Positions 35,337 through 47,462 of a stretch of DNA of 64,000 bases are shown one piece after another; position 1 is the stretch's first letter, and each line of letters begins with the position of its first letter. Location: positions 3,575,001 through 3,639,000 of the forward strand of contig NC_065577.1 in NCBI RefSeq assembly GCF_937616625.2, in the 5' to 3' direction. The position numbers were made by a program, and so were the translations under genes. Under the pieces are notes generated by a model. That model saw nothing but the letters and a program-made list of their open reading frames with translations. It was not told the DNA's origin and did not search any database. This stretch comes from Mercurialis annua (Eukaryota; Streptophyta; Magnoliopsida; Malpighiales; Euphorbiaceae).

Positions 35337-35726
35337 ATTCAGGGCTTGTACTTGTTTCCATTTTTGAAATAAAAAGCGATTCGGCGAAACAAATCTTATA
35401 GGCTCGCTCGAGACCTAATACATACAACTTAACAAGAATCGTTTGAATCTTAGTTAAAAAATAATTTAGACTCGTCCGAGTCAAATAAATAAAAGGATCC
35501 ATTCGGACCTACAAATAAATTACACCAGCAGAAGTTTAGATTAACTTCTCAAAATAACAAACGAGTTTAGATTAACTCTACAAATAAAGAAAGGCAATGG
35601 TCAAAAGATCATTATATTAACAGAAGAAAAATTACAAAGGATCCGCCCACGATCCAATACAAAAAAAAGAGAGGCGAAAGCAACAAATACTAAAAAGCAA
35701 AAAATACAAAAAGGAGAAAATAAAAA
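35337..35726 (+). other. Spacer between gypsy pol and the antisense gene
   Basis: Non-coding on both strands by inspection. It should contain the 3' UTR and polyadenylation region of the antisense transcript. Confidence 0.5.
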
Positions 35727-37529
35727 CTAAGCCTTATTCAAAGCGTCTTGCTTCTGCTTATCAAGCTTCGCCTTCACCTCCTTCGCTAAAGAAGCAGGAT
35801 CCAACTGATTGACTCCAGAAAGATCGACGCCAGGATTCTGCTCCCGCAGCTTTGCCCCGATCGCCAACCGGTATTGAGTCATGACTTGGGAATAAAAGCT
35901 CCCAGAGTCACCCAATCGCCGGCGGAGACGCCCCTCTTCTTTCTTCAGATCATCCCTCTCCTTAGCGAGAGCACCTGAAGAAGATTGTAGAGACTCGACT
36001 TCCTCGGACAAAGTTCGAACCCGAGCCTCTAAAGCGGAAATCTCCCGAGTCTTGGTAGATACGGAGGACCTCAGCTGTTGGATCAGACCGGTCGCCTCGC
36101 CAGCCTCCTCCTCCATCTTTTGTTTCTCGGAGAGCCAGGATTCGGAATCTCTCTGGAGTTTCTTCAATTGATCCACCGCATCCCTTCGGCGGCGCTCCAA
36201 AACAGCGATGGACTGGACCACCTGCGAAAGAAAACAACAAATAAGAAAAACAAAAGAAAAAAGAGAAACAAATCATAATATAAAAAAGAAAGAAGCATAC
36301 CGAAAAACCGCCGAGACAGGCGAACTCAGCCAAATTATCGCCATGTTCGCGATCAATGGACTCAATGTCCTCTTTTATCATAATATTCTCCATGCAAGCA
36401 TGAAGAATGGCGACGTTTGAAAGACGAGGCGGATTTTGCGCGTCCGCCCAAGCAGCAAACCGAGGTGCCTCCTCGAAAGACACCCCAGAAGATTTCTTCT
36501 TCTTGGGACGCTTGGTAGAAGCCCCAGCCTGGTCCTCAGCAGGACGCTTCTGGCCGGCGGTAGGCAACCCCTTCAGAGAAGGACCTGACTCCTTCGAAGG
36601 AAGCAGAGGCGACTCGGAAGTCGCAGCAGGAACTTGATCTCCAGAAGCAGGATCAAGATCCGGATTCACCGAATCAGGCGTCGGATTCGGCACAGCAGTT
36701 GTAGAGGGATTAGGAACGCCGCTAGTCACCTCGCCCATATCTACAGTCATATCGACATGAAAATTATCAAGCAAATGTTCAAGAGAAGTCGACATCCTAC
36801 AAAACAAAACATAACAACAAAGATTAGAAAAATACCTTCTAAAGGAAGATCCGCCAAAAGTATTTCACGGCGACTTAAATACTGCTCTAAAAGAACGCTG
36901 TGCTTGGGCTTGTCAAAACGACAATCCGACAGCAAAGACAGGGCGAAGTCCTTCTCCCCATCATCCAAATCAGGTACATTAGTAAGCGAAACCTTACTAG
37001 AAGTAAAACTCCGCGAAAAAGAGGAGAAAGAAGAGTGTTGAACCAAGAAAAACTTAGGGGTCCAGCCCTTCAAAGAAGAAGGAAGACTAAAAAGAGACCG
37101 ATTCGGTCGACCACCAGCAAAAATAAATTCCTCACCCTTTCGGCGGGAGAAAACATAAAAATAATTAAAAAGAGCAAGCGAAGGCTCCTGCATCCGAACC
37201 CTGCACGATTCCATAAAAGAACAAAGAAGGCGAATAGCGTTCGGATGCAGTTGGCCCAAAGGAACACCTAAATTATGACAGACCTCTACGATTAAAGACT
37301 CTAAGGGAAACCTAAGACCCGCTAAAAGTTGCTCGTGAAAAATTACTATCTTAGAAGGCGAATCCGTGCTATGATTCGCCCGATACGATTTCGCCGGCCT
37401 CAAAATAACATACGACCCGGGGAAGCTAAAATCCTCGGCATAACCGAGTATCTGCTCTCTTGACAAGGAGCTCCGCGTATATTCTAGCTCATCACGAGCA
37501 CCCTTCGCCCCCTCAGTTACTTCTGACAT
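35727..37529 (-). CDS. Antisense gene inside the gypsy element ('putative gypsy type transposon' domain plus coiled coil)
   Basis: Minus-strand ORFs in three blocks. Block 1 (37529 to about 36836) carries LLAGLRFPLESLIVEV, LGVPLGQLHPNAIRLL and EPSLALFNYFYVFSRR. These match the plant domain known as 'putative gypsy type transposon' (PF04195), found antisense in several Tat elements. Block 2 (36796-36301) is Pro/Ser-rich with a basic KRPKKKKS stretch, a possible nuclear signal. Block 3 (36221-35727) is a long coiled coil (residues such as QLRSSVSTKTREISALEARV). Blocks 2 and 3 join in frame by a 79 bp GT..AG intron (36300-36222). The apparent junction of blocks 1 and 2 would need a 39 nt intron, too short for plants and out of phase, so this junction is unresolved or damaged. 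Function is unknown. Confidence 0.72.
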
Positions 37530-37875
37530 TTTAAAATTTTTAAATGGGGGGGAAACACGGAATGATGAAAAAATTAAAACTCTAAAAGATCAAAAGAAGG
37601 GGAAAGAAGGAGAACAAGACGAAGAACAATGCGAAGAACAAGAACAGAAGGAACAAAATCAAAAACGAAGAACTACCAGGAAATTAAAATTAAAGAAAAG
37701 GTAAAATACCTCGCAAGCAAATACGCAGGATCAAAAGAAAGGTAAGGAGCAACTTGAAAACGAGGAATCTTGACAGCAGAAGAAGGAAACCCACGAAAAG
37801 CTTGAAGAAATTGAAGGTTAGCAGTTGCAGAGAAAGCAAAGGTTGGAAAAGAAAGAAAATGAAAGAAAATGAACT

Positions 37876-37883
37876 ATTATATA
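37876..37883 (-). promoter_or_regulatory. TATA box for the antisense gene
   Basis: Minus-strand CTATATAATAG, about 350 nt before the ATG at 37529. It is internal to the element, so the antisense transcript would not depend on the LTR. Confidence 0.5.
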
Positions 37884-38143
37884 GCCTGAACCAAAGAAAC
37901 TGAAAAGACGAGATCCCATAATACCAATGGCGCACGAAGACACTTGTCGTTCATCCAGTCATAACCCTCTACTGATGGACAACACGTGGCAATACAGAAT
38001 CTTACTAAAGAAGAAACGTCACCCACAAACATATGAAACGACTCGCCCAGAATACAAAGCGACTCGCCCGCATAAAAGAACTCAGCTCCAAAAGAGCTAA
38101 AATCCACTAAGGCATAAATGCCAAACTACTTCAGCTCACTTGC

Positions 38144-38150
38144 GGGGGGG
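38144..38150 (+). other. Polypurine tract of the gypsy element
   Basis: GGGGGGG, followed by CTAA and the 3' LTR start at 38155. Confidence 0.7.
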
Positions 38151-38154
38151 CTAA

Positions 38155-38747
38155 TGATGGATACCGAATCCTACTGTAAGTATAATGGAGCCGAGTTGCA
38201 GGAGATCCACTCTCAGGCGACACCGGACTCCCCCTGAAGACGGAAAGATATGAAGGAGATACCGAATCTCTAAGATTCGGTAATACACTAATAAAGACCG
38301 AATCCCACATGATCCGCCAAGAGCGCGTCAGGTCCGGGATTCGGATAAACGACTAAATATGGAAACCTTGTCCTATTTGGACACAAACACTACATATGGA
38401 AGGATAAGCTCTACTTTAGGAAGATAAGACTATTTAGGAAGACGTTCCTAAATAGGACTCTTATCAGATTAAGGTAGATCTCGACAAATCAGGAGAATCC
38501 TTAAGATACGGCCGAATCCCTACAAAGTAGGATTCACCTACCTAATACAACTCTACTAGGTATATTCGTCTACTATAAAAGGAGCACGAGGTATGCCTAG
38601 AATCACAATTACATTCATATACTCAAAACGCTGCTCAAAGCTCTAAACTGACTTTAGCATCGGAGAGTTAATCGGACAACCACCGTCCGGTTAGCTTCTA
38701 CCCTGTTTTGCAGGTTCGCTCACCGGTTCAGAAGGCAGACTCCATCA
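38155..38747 (+). repeat. 3' LTR of the gypsy element
   Basis: 593 bp, TATA box at 38574-38580, followed by the ATTAT duplication. Confidence 0.95.
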
Positions 38748-38752
38748 ATTAT

Positions 38753-39722
38753 GAAATCTCATAAATTACTTGGTCTCCCTGTATTAATATATCTATCTTG
38801 GTTAAAAAAAAAATCTGTGAAAAGTGAATATAAAACTTTTGCGTAATTAGTACTATCTAAAAAATTTAAATTTAAATTCTATATGACCACACTTATTTAT
38901 ACCGATGAGACTTCATTATATTTATATTCAATATACGACGTCCGATGAATTTAGAAATTAAGTATTAATTAGCGAAACCTGAAGTATTATCTTATGGAGA
39001 GATTATGAGATTTGAGGTCCATCATTTTACTAAAAAAATCAATTTTTGCACCTTAATCCATAAACATTTGTGTAATAATCAAATCAATAATCCACTTAAG
39101 AATCTAATAATTCTTAGAATCCTTAAACCAAAACAAATCTCACAGTGTTGTGTGTGTGGGTGGATCATCAATCCAATACAATCCAACCAAAAACATAAAA
39201 AAGATATGAAATACAAGGATGTTAGTTAATTATAGATTTCTAGTTGATTAAGCTAATATGTACTACAATTCATAACAAGATTCACACTGACCCCTCAATT
39301 TTCCCTAAATTCCAGTCACATTCATTCAACTGTTTTCCAATCCAAAAAATAAAATCTAAAAGAGGGTATTTTCGGTATTTCATTAGATTAATGGCATAAT
39401 TGTAATAAAAGACGAGATTCATGGTTTGATTGGAAACAAAACCTTAATAAATACAAGGCTTATGTCTTCTTGTCCAACACAAAAACAGAAAAACAGAGAA
39501 GGAAATTAGAAAGAACTTAAACCCCTCAATTTCCTCTCTGTTTCTCTCGATTTTCTTTCCTCTCTGTCTTAAATTCTTCCATTCTTTTAAAGAGGAAAGA
39601 AAACCCATTTGATTTCTCTCTCTAAATCCCCAATTCCTCCATTTTTTCATAGAGAAAACGGGCCGCATTCGCGATCAAAAACTGCGAAAAAACGTCGAAA
39701 AAAATACTTTTTTTGATCCAAA
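38753..39722 (+). promoter_or_regulatory. Upstream region and 5' UTR of the peptidase gene
   Basis: The last ~250 bases before the ATG are CT-rich ('ctctctgtttctctcgatt', 'tttctctctctaaatcc'), typical of plant 5' UTRs. A weak TATA-like AATAAATAC lies near 39444. The young gypsy element ends only about 970 bp upstream of the ATG and may influence expression. No other gene is seen. Confidence 0.45.
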
Positions 39723-42700
39723 ATGGAGATGGGTGGGAAGAAATTTGCAGTTTTGTTATGTGCAGAGGACTCAGAGTATGTGAAAAAGAAGTACGGAGGG
39801 TATTTTGGGGTTTTTGTGAGAATGTTGGGGGAAGAAGGTGACACGTGGGCTGTTTACAAGGTGGCTAATGGAGAATTTCCTGATGATGATGAGATTGAAT
39901 CCTTTGATGGATTTGTTATTACTGGTAGCTGTAATGATGCTCATGGTAATGATGTTTGGATCTGTAAGCTTTTGAATCTGTTGAAGAAATTGAACTCCAT
40001 GAAAAAGAAAATTCTTGGCATTTGTTTTGGTCATCAGGTAATAATATTATATTTTTTTTGTAATTTTGTAGTGTTTTTTTATATTATGTGTGTGGCCTTT
40101 GAAGTGTTTGTTTAGATGCTTTGTTTTTTGTGTAGTAATGGTTTGATTTTGTTTGCTAGCTCTTAGGTGTCACTTGGTTTTGATGCAAATTTGATTCTTT
40201 TTGACACTAAATTTTAGAGGTTAAGCTATTAGTATTATACTAATAAAGGTTGCAACTTGGAAGTTTTCCTGGTATTAAGGGAGGTAGAATTGCATTTTTT
40301 GATTCTTTATTCATTGATTGAATGGGAAATAAATGCTTGTTATTGGATGGAGTTGACACACAAGCAAATTCTGAAAAAGGGTATAATGGTCTTTTAGATG
40401 TAAATTTGATGAAGATTGAAGTGAACTTGCTTACTAAAAGTTGCTTTATTTTTATTCTTTATTCATGAAATGAAGGGGGCAATTAATGCTTTATTATCAG
40501 ATGGAGTTGAGTAGTTGACACACTAGCAAATTCTGAAAAAGGGTATAATGGTCTTTTAGATGTAAATATTTGATGAAGATTAAAGTGAAAATACATATCA
40601 TAAGTTGCTTTTTTGATTCTTTATTCATTGATGGAAGGGAAAATATATGCTTGTTATAAGATGGAGTTGACACAAGCAAATTCTGAAAAAAAGAGTGTAA
40701 TATTCTTTTAAAGGTAAATTTGAAGAAGATTGAAGTGAAAATACTTACCATAAGTAGCTTTAAATCAACAAAACAAGTGTGTTGTTATAATAGAAAACAT
40801 GAAATTAGCCAACTTTATTAATCTTTGTGGTCCACTTAATGAATATAATGTGGTCCATTAACCGTACAAAGTTTGCAGTGATTAGGATCAGAATTGGTCT
40901 AGATTTTTCAGATTTGTGTAGTTCTGATTTGCTGTGAATTTATCTTTTGAGTTACTAGATAAAGAGTCTGAATTTAAGTCACAAAAATGGTCCAACTTTC
41001 TTCTTTTTTCTTTAGCTTTAATGGTTGTAGGGTCACATTTTCCATTGAATTTGGAGGATTTGTTTGGCTATTGAATCCTTTTTAGTATGGATTAGTAATC
41101 TTTTTCTTAAGTTGTTTGCTATCTAGTTTTGGCCTTGAATTTATGGTGAGTAGATTTGCATGATTGCATCAATAACCTAACTTTTAATTGCTAAAACTTG
41201 GTATTAAATGTTTGGTATGTTATCAATCTAAAGTATCATTAAAAGATATGTGATGAGACATTAGCCTATTATGAGGTTTAGAATTAGAGCTGTTAAGTGA
41301 GTAGGACATGTGCATAAAAAGTATGAAGTTTATAATTTAATATTGTCTGAAATTGACAAAATTGCTCATTTTGAAGAGTTTTTTAAAATGTCATGTGAGT
41401 CATGTGGTCCCCTTTCTTATGTGGGATTGCTCCGTTGTCCTAACTTGAATTTGCAAGAAATTAATTTAATCTTTTGTTTTTAGGTGATGTTGTCAAGAGT
41501 TGTTACATTCCTTACTTTTTTAATGATGCTTAAGCGTGTTAAATTATGCTAATGAAGTCATTGTTGTTATGTATGTGTTCATGCCTATATTGTGTTTATA
41601 AACTTTTGTTAAAGTTTACAACTAATATGCATAATTTGGCTTTTTTTATCGAATTTCACGCGTTGCAACTCCTATGTCCGAAGCAAGATGTCCTTTCTGT
41701 CAACTTTAATTCTTTTGCCACGAAATTTGAAGAATTTATTTTATGGTGGATTTCATTGTGTTGGAGAATTTTGTTGGTGCATAGTAAGATAAGCTTCACA
41801 TAGTTTATTTCACCTGTGTAAAGTCCATCGAGAGAAATAAATTAATTCAAGATTATCTTATATTAATAGTATGTCGCTAGCAGACATCCTTAATGTGGAC
41901 AAAAGCTTCTGTTGAGTCATATAAGCCTATACATGCTGTATATTAGTGGAAGATGATAGTTGTCGGTAGATATATCGGACCCTACCTACCTATATGCAGA
42001 CATGTGGGTACTGTTTGATTTACGATTTTTTTATTACAAGTTTTGTTAGCGTTTGCTTTTCAAGTATGATGTATAATAATTAATGCTTCTAAAATTTATA
42101 ATAGTGGAGCCTTGCGATTCATTATCAGTGAGATTTCGACACTAAACTTTATTATTGTCCTCTTTTGTTGGTGCTATGATAGGGATGTCCAACTTTTCAT
42201 GCACACACGTTTTGCTTATGTCTAGTTTTTTTTCACCATTTGTTGCACAAATATGTCGTCTCTTAGCATTGATTGATTGTTCTATTTCATGAAATATCTA
42301 CACTTTTTGGTAGATTACGATTTGCAAAAGTGATAACTGAGTGAATTGCATATTATGTGTGGCTGCTATTTCCTAAATCATTGAAATTTATGTGGTGCAA
42401 ATGAATTCCACAAAATTTGTTGTGTGCAACTCTATTTCTTATCCTTATTCTAATAAAACTTTTGTGGTTTTAATCAGATATTGGCACGCTCAATAGGTGG
42501 AAAGACTGGCCGTGCTGTTTCTGGATGGGATATAGGGGTGACTGACATTCATTTTTCGTCATCATCAAAGCTCTTCTCATCACCATTAACACCTCTGTCT
42601 ATAATCGAGTGCCACAGAGATGAGGTTTGTTTATTACAAAATTTAACTTATTAGCACCAAAATACAATAATTCACATTGGTTTACCATGGTTTTAAAAAC

Positions 42701-43225
42701 TGGACTGGACCGGTCAGTTTGATACTCACCTAAAAGTCGGAAATCTGGTTTTGTCACCGGTCCGGTTTTTTAAAACATTGAGATTTATTACTGTTTTTCT
42801 TATATGGATAGTTCTAATACTCCATAATCTTATTGCAATATGGCAGGTTCGTGAACTCCCTCCTGAAGCAGAGGTTATGGCTTGGTCTGCAAAGACGGGG
42901 ATCGAGATGTTTAGGTGCGGTGATAACGTCATGGGAATTCAAGGCCATCCCGAGTACACAAGAGACATTCTCCTTCACTTGATCGACCGGCTTCTCCAAC
43001 GCGGCTTCATAGAGGTATTTAACACCCTACCATTGTTGATCTCAATCCCTTTTTAGCATTTATCTATCAAAAGCTCCCAATTTGAGTCCATTTTGACTAA
43101 AAAACTGTTATTTACCCATGTAGGACTCATATGCTGATGAAGTTAGGGCAAATATGGAAGAACAAGAGCCAGACAGAGAGGCATGGAGGAAAATGTGCAC
43201 TAACTTCCTCAAGAGCAAATTATGA
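39723..43225 (+). CDS. GGP: Gamma-glutamyl peptidase, class I glutamine amidotransferase fold (four exons)
   Basis: Exons 39723-40037, 42478-42624, 42847-43014 and 43124-43225 are each a whole number of codons and have GT..AG borders, giving 243 aa, close to the ~250 aa of Arabidopsis GGP1. These cytosolic enzymes remove gamma-glutamyl from glutathione conjugates, including glucosinolate and camalexin precursors, and act in glutathione turnover. The nucleophile elbow ILGICFGHQ gives Cys101. GIQGHPEY gives His188 and Glu190, completing the Cys-His-Glu triad. Other family marks are FDGFVITGSCNDAHGND and IIECHRDE. The start has M-E-M at 39723 after a CT-rich leader. Intron 1 is long (2.4 kb) and contains a three-copy tandem repeat; intron 2 contains a degraded MITE. 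The gene looks intact. Its downstream region was duplicated twice. Confidence 0.92.
40296..40756 (+). repeat. Three diverged tandem repeats (~150 bp) in intron 1
   Basis: Three direct copies share 'gattctttattcattgat', 'gatggagttgacaca', 'agcaaattctgaaaaa' and 'tttgatgaagattgaagtgaa'. They start near 40296, 40441 and 40605. Confidence 0.8.
42690..42782. repeat. Degraded MITE in intron 2 of the peptidase gene
   Basis: The unit runs from 'ggttttaaaaactggactgg' to its inverse 'ccggttttttaaaaca'. It is similar to the element at 10375-10828. The same unit sits before exon 3 of the pseudogene copy (46858-46990), so it predates that duplication. Confidence 0.6.
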
Positions 43226-43723
43226 TTATCAAATATTCAATTTCTGTTCTGAAATTGAATTGTATATAAGGACTAAATTGGGAAGAAAAAGTTGACAAAG
43301 GGTGTTTTAATGTTAAAGAGAGGAGGAATCAGTTAATTAAGCACACAGCTTAAAATGAGATAAATTAATTAAGGCTTGTGTGCTAAGTAAGTTGGTAGTA
43401 GGCATCAAAAATACTTTGATAACTTAAGAGTAAGTTTAGGCCAAATCAGTTCTTGATTTAAAAAGGAGAGCTAGGGTTTTGTTTTAGGTTGATGGCATTA
43501 TTTGAATGTATGTGAAATTGTGATTTGGCAAGACTTTACATGGCAATAAAAATTTATAAGTTGAGATTATATTTCTAGTCATTTTTTTGTTTATAGCTCT
43601 TAATTTGCCCTCATTTTCTCAAGCTTTATGGCCAGTGTTTTAAAAATCAAACTGTTTAATCCAATTGGTGTTTCTTTGTTCCTTGTACACACGGTTCGAT
43701 TATCGGTTCGACCATTTAATAAA

Positions 43724-43724
<1 letters not shown>

Positions 43725-43778
<54 letters not shown>
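43725..43778. repeat. (TA)n microsatellite
   Basis: About 27 TA units adjoining a fragment similar to the CCGG-type MITE at 10375. Confidence 0.97.
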
Positions 43779-43781
<3 letters not shown>

Positions 43782-44257
43782 ACATAAATAAAAAATTTAA
43801 TTAGCGAATTGATTGAAAATTTATAATCGGATCAAATTTTTACTACAGTAAATAAAAAGCTTGTAAATTATTTTGGCTAAGGCATATGACATGTCATTCT
43901 CATTGCTGAATTTTATGTATGATCAATCGGACAGTGATATCATTAAAAGTATAGATATTTTTAAAATGTTGATATTGATTTTGTTACTGTTTCAATTAAT
44001 CAAAGATGACTCTTTTCATTTAAAATGTCTTTTTACATCATGTATGATTAGGGTTGTGTATTTGACCGATTCGGTTTGAAATCAACTGTAATTGACCAAA
44101 AACATGTTAAATATTCAAACCGAATTAAATCAAAATATAATTAATCGATATCGAACATAATTAAACTACATATTTGATTGGTTTGTTTGGTTCAGCTAAA
44201 AAAAATTGTTTTAAAAGACGATTGATGTTTTATTTTAAAATTAATATAAGTATTAAA

Positions 44258-44516
44258 AAGAGATGATACCATAAAAATTCACTAACTTTACACATTTTCT
44301 TATTTTAATCACGCCGTTTAAAAATTGTCATTTTCATACACCAACTACCAATTTTTCTCTATCTGATTGCCAACTCAACAATTTTATCTGGATTTTTTTA
44401 AATGGTGTATGAATTTGAGAAAAATTGGTAGTTTGTGTATGAAAATGACAATTTTTAAACAGCGTAATTAAAATGAGAAAACATGTAAAGTTGGTGAATT
44501 TTTATGACATTAACCC
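44258..44516. mobile_element. Probable MITE with long inverted repeats
   Basis: 'cataaaaattcactaacttt' and 'aaagttggtgaatttttatg' begin arms of about 110 bp that pair almost throughout. The flanks TATTAAAAA and TATTAAATT match in seven of nine bases, so the borders are approximate. Confidence 0.55.
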
Positions 44517-44970
44517 TATTAAATTTTTTTGCAATCATCTGAATCATACAAGACCGTTTTAAAGTAATTATTCGCCATATAAACTATACGTGTATAAATC
44601 CTCAATTTAATTAAAAAACCTTTCATTGATAAAAAAAATTAATATTTGATAACTTTTAGAAATAAATGATAAGTTTGGTATTCTTTTCGAAATAAATTGA
44701 AAGTTCAGTAACCTTTTTGAAACAAATAAAAATTCGGTAATGTTTTTTAAAATAAATTGATAGTTCGGTAACCTGCATTGATAGATTGGAGTTTGAATAA
44801 TTTGAAAGTGCATAAAGTTGTTTATATTATGACTTTTTTATTTGTATTTTAATATATTAAATGAATCATTCTATCTTTAAAAAAAAAATCAACGTTAGTT
44901 TAGCATTTCTCCATTTTAAAAAAACATTCAAAGCATTTTTTAAATGGGGGAGAATAAAAAATATTTTTTG

Positions 44971-45145
44971 AAAAATGATGGTTAAATTCTGTCGGAAATG
45001 GAACCTATAAATAGTGAACAATAATGCTCTGGTAAGCCAGTAAGTTCACTATTTATATGCTGAACCCGATATCTAGGGAAAAACCCATAATCCCATCATT
45101 TTAATGCCCCCGCTTGGGTTACAAGCTCTAGCTACAGAGCCCGGC
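44971..45145 (-). ncRNA. 7SL (SRP) RNA-like unit, copy A, shortened and diverged
   Basis: Read on the minus strand from 45145, the 5' end GCCGGGCTCTGTAGC is followed by GAGCTTGTAACCC and GGGGGCATTAA, which resemble the 5' (Alu) domain of plant 7SL RNA with its UGUAAC motif. AAAATGATGG and CCATCATTTT at opposite ends form a perfect 10 bp closing helix. A T5 run ends the unit. Length is about 175 nt against roughly 300 for plant 7SL, and the S domain is diverged, so a pseudogene is likely unless expressed. Assignment is from remembered family features, not a search. Confidence 0.5.
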
Positions 45146-45172
45146 TAGTCAGTTCAACTGTTTTCGAGTTAT

Positions 45173-45213
45173 TATAAAATGATAAACATTGTTACTTATA
45201 GCCGATGTGGGAC
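45173..45213 (-). promoter_or_regulatory. USE and TATA box of the 7SL-like copy A
   Basis: GTCCCACATCG (45213-45203) matches the plant snRNA-type upstream element RTCCCACATCG. TTTATA follows at 45178-45173, with exactly 24 nt between, the spacing of Pol III-type plant promoters (Pol II types have about 33). The RNA start would lie about 28 nt further on. Confidence 0.65.
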
Positions 45214-45252
45214 ATTATTATTGCTATCATAATTCATAACAATGCACTATAT

Positions 45253-45351
45253 CTAACGACCGATGCCACCTCCGCCGTGAGTTCTCATCACCATAGCTTC
45301 AACAATCAAATCCCTCTCCGTCTCCTTCCATTCTCTTTCTACCGCCACCAT
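45253..45351 (-). pseudogene. Small conserved frame, possible coding-exon remnant
   Basis: A 32-codon minus-strand frame containing ERDLIVEAMVMRTHG. The homologous stretch in copy C (about 58160-58253) keeps this peptide with four synonymous changes. No family recognised. It sits just upstream of the USE box of the 7SL-like unit. Confidence 0.3.
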
Positions 45352-45550
45352 TGAACAGCGGCGGAAAATAATTTGGATCGCCATAGCTATTTGAATATTT
45401 TGATTTCAAAATTGAAATCTAGGACCTGCTACTACAATTATTGTCTCTACATGGCCACCTTAATTCAATTGAAGGGTAGTGTATTCACCTTCAATTTAGT
45501 GGTCATGATGGGCTGTGGTGGAAATGGCTTGCGGTGGTAATGGCTTGATG

Positions 45551-45610
45551 ATGGTGGCAGGGGTGTGGGCGGCGGTACTGATGGTGGCAGGGGTGTGGGC
45601 GGCGGTACTG
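45551..45610 (+). repeat. 30 bp minisatellite, two perfect copies
   Basis: Unit beginning 'atggtggcaggggtgtgggc', GC-rich against an AT-rich background. Confidence 0.9.
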
Positions 45611-45990
45611 ATGGTTTGTTGTGGTTAAATTGATCAAATAATGTTGGGAATAAGGTACAAATAAGCCCTTCAACTTTTGAAAAAAATATATATTTATGCC
45701 ATCAAATTCTAATTCGGCTGATCAACACGGTTCTTAAACCTATACAATTTATACATATAAGCTCTTATCCTAACGGAAAAATAAACGGAGCTAGTCTCAT
45801 GGGTTGATTTGCACTGATTTTGTAAGTTTAGGGGCTGAGTTGCAACAAATTAAAATTTCAAGGTATAAATATTATTTTTTATAAAAGTTTAAGGATATAT
45901 GTATACTTTTTATTCAAAGGTGTATGTGCACTTTCACAAATTTCATTAAAAATATCTTTTAATGTGCACTTTCATAAATTTCATTAAAAA

Positions 45991-46857
45991 TTAATCTTTT
46001 AATATGTAATGAGCAACTGATTTTATTGTTGAAATATAGTGAGCATTTCGTTATTTCAAATATAAATCATAATAAAATAATTCCATAAATAAATTTTAAC
46101 TAGTGCTGCCAACGGCATAAGACGCTCAAAAATACTTTTATCCCCTCATTTTTACATTTGTAATTTACGAATTTGAATTCAATTTTAGCATTATCTTTCA
46201 GTGTTCAGTTTTCAATTACTTTCACATAAAATCGAAATACTTGTTATAAGGTTAACTGAGCTCACAAATCGCTTGTTCAAACTCAGGATCACATACAAGC
46301 GGTTGAAATTTGTTTCCTGTCACGCCCTTAATTTGCATATTCATTGTTCTGTTTCTAGCCAAAAAAAAGACGTAACTATTGCTAATAATATTTTAAATAG
46401 AATTAGACCCGCATTTTGTTTGGCTTACTTGAGAATGGAATGCTAAATGTAAATATAATTTAGAGTAAATATATTTTAAAAAAGTGCAATAAATATGAAC
46501 ATATGAAAATAGATTTTATAGTAAAAATTTAATTAAAGTTCTAATTTAAATCGGTTCAGATTACTTAGATTTTTTTCAAAGTAAAAGCCAATACATATTT
46601 TAAACCAATTACTAAATAATAAAATAATAAATATATTAAAATAAGAATAAATATACATTTAAATATAGACTTATGCATTAGAAACTAATAAAACAATAAA
46701 CTATAGAGTTATATTAAAAAATTATTCTACTCGAAATTATATTTAAAATTTGACTATCATTTTTCAAATAAGTCGGTCCAAACAACCAATTTAATTTGAT
46801 TTAAAAATATTATTAGCAACTAAAATATATTTATTGAATGCAATTATATGCATAGAT
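45991..46857. other. AT-rich intergenic DNA, no gene seen
   Basis: No coding signal; it separates copies A and B of the segmental repeat. Confidence 0.5.
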
Positions 46858-47115
46858 TTACCATGATGTTAAAAAATGGAACAGGCCAATTCAGCCGGTT
46901 CGACCAAAAATCGAATGTCAGTTCGGTTCGATACTCCTCTAAAACCCGAAAATCCGGTTTTATCACTGGTTTGGTTTTTAAAACATCGAAGTCCGTAACC
47001 TTATTATGATATGGCAGGTTCGTGAACTCCCTCCCGGAGCAGAGGTTATGGCATGGCCTACAGGGATCGAGATGTTTAGGAGTGGTGATAACGCCGTAGG
47101 AATTCAAGGTCATCC

Positions 47116-47455
47116 TATTAGAAAATTTAAGCTTTATTGATATCAAAAATTAGTGAATACAAGAAGGAGTACTACTCCTTTTATACTGATTACTAAATCA
47201 GATTACTTAATGACTAAGCTAACTATACTAGCTAAGAAAACACACATTCTGTGTGTGTGAAATGCCAGGCTGTACTGAGCTGGCATGAGCTGTACAAACA
47301 TGAGAAACATGTGAAGTTTGACCTTGAAGCTTGATGATTGACTTTAAGCTGATGAGGCTTGTAAGACTAGCTTGCAGCAGCAGAAATTGCAACTTGAAGC
47401 TTGCAGCAGCAGAATGCATAATGCAGCTGAATGCAGAGAATCAATAACTCTGTTA
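47116..47455 (-). repeat. 3' LTR of copia copy 2
   Basis: 340 bp, matching 52030-52369. The polypurine tract (G-run on the minus strand, 47456-47462) abuts it. Confidence 0.93.
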
Positions 47456-47462
47456 CCCCCCC

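Larger units (their letters stand above)
30826..38747 (+). mobile_element. Ty3/gypsy LTR retrotransposon of Tat type, gag-less, very young
   Basis: 7,922 bp with 593 bp LTRs ending TG..CA and the 5 bp target duplication ATTAT (30821-30825 and 38748-38752). By eye the LTRs differ at one base, near 30890 (GGATTCC against GGACTCC), so insertion is recent. Pol has a second, archaeal-type RNase H, which marks the Tat/Ogre group. No gag is encoded between the primer site and protease. A 2.8 kb region after pol holds a gene on the opposite strand. Confidence 0.94.
43226..45990 (+). repeat. Downstream block, copy A of a three-copy segmental repeat
   Basis: This holds the peptidase 3' UTR (shared with 52490-52620), a 'gtgatttggcaa...aataaaaattta' segment (shared with 55040-55090), the 7SL-like unit, and a 'gatgatgggctgtggtgg' segment (shared with 53210 and 58390). 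Copies B (46858-55000, with insertions) and C (55010-58460) follow in the same orientation and order. Confidence 0.7.
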
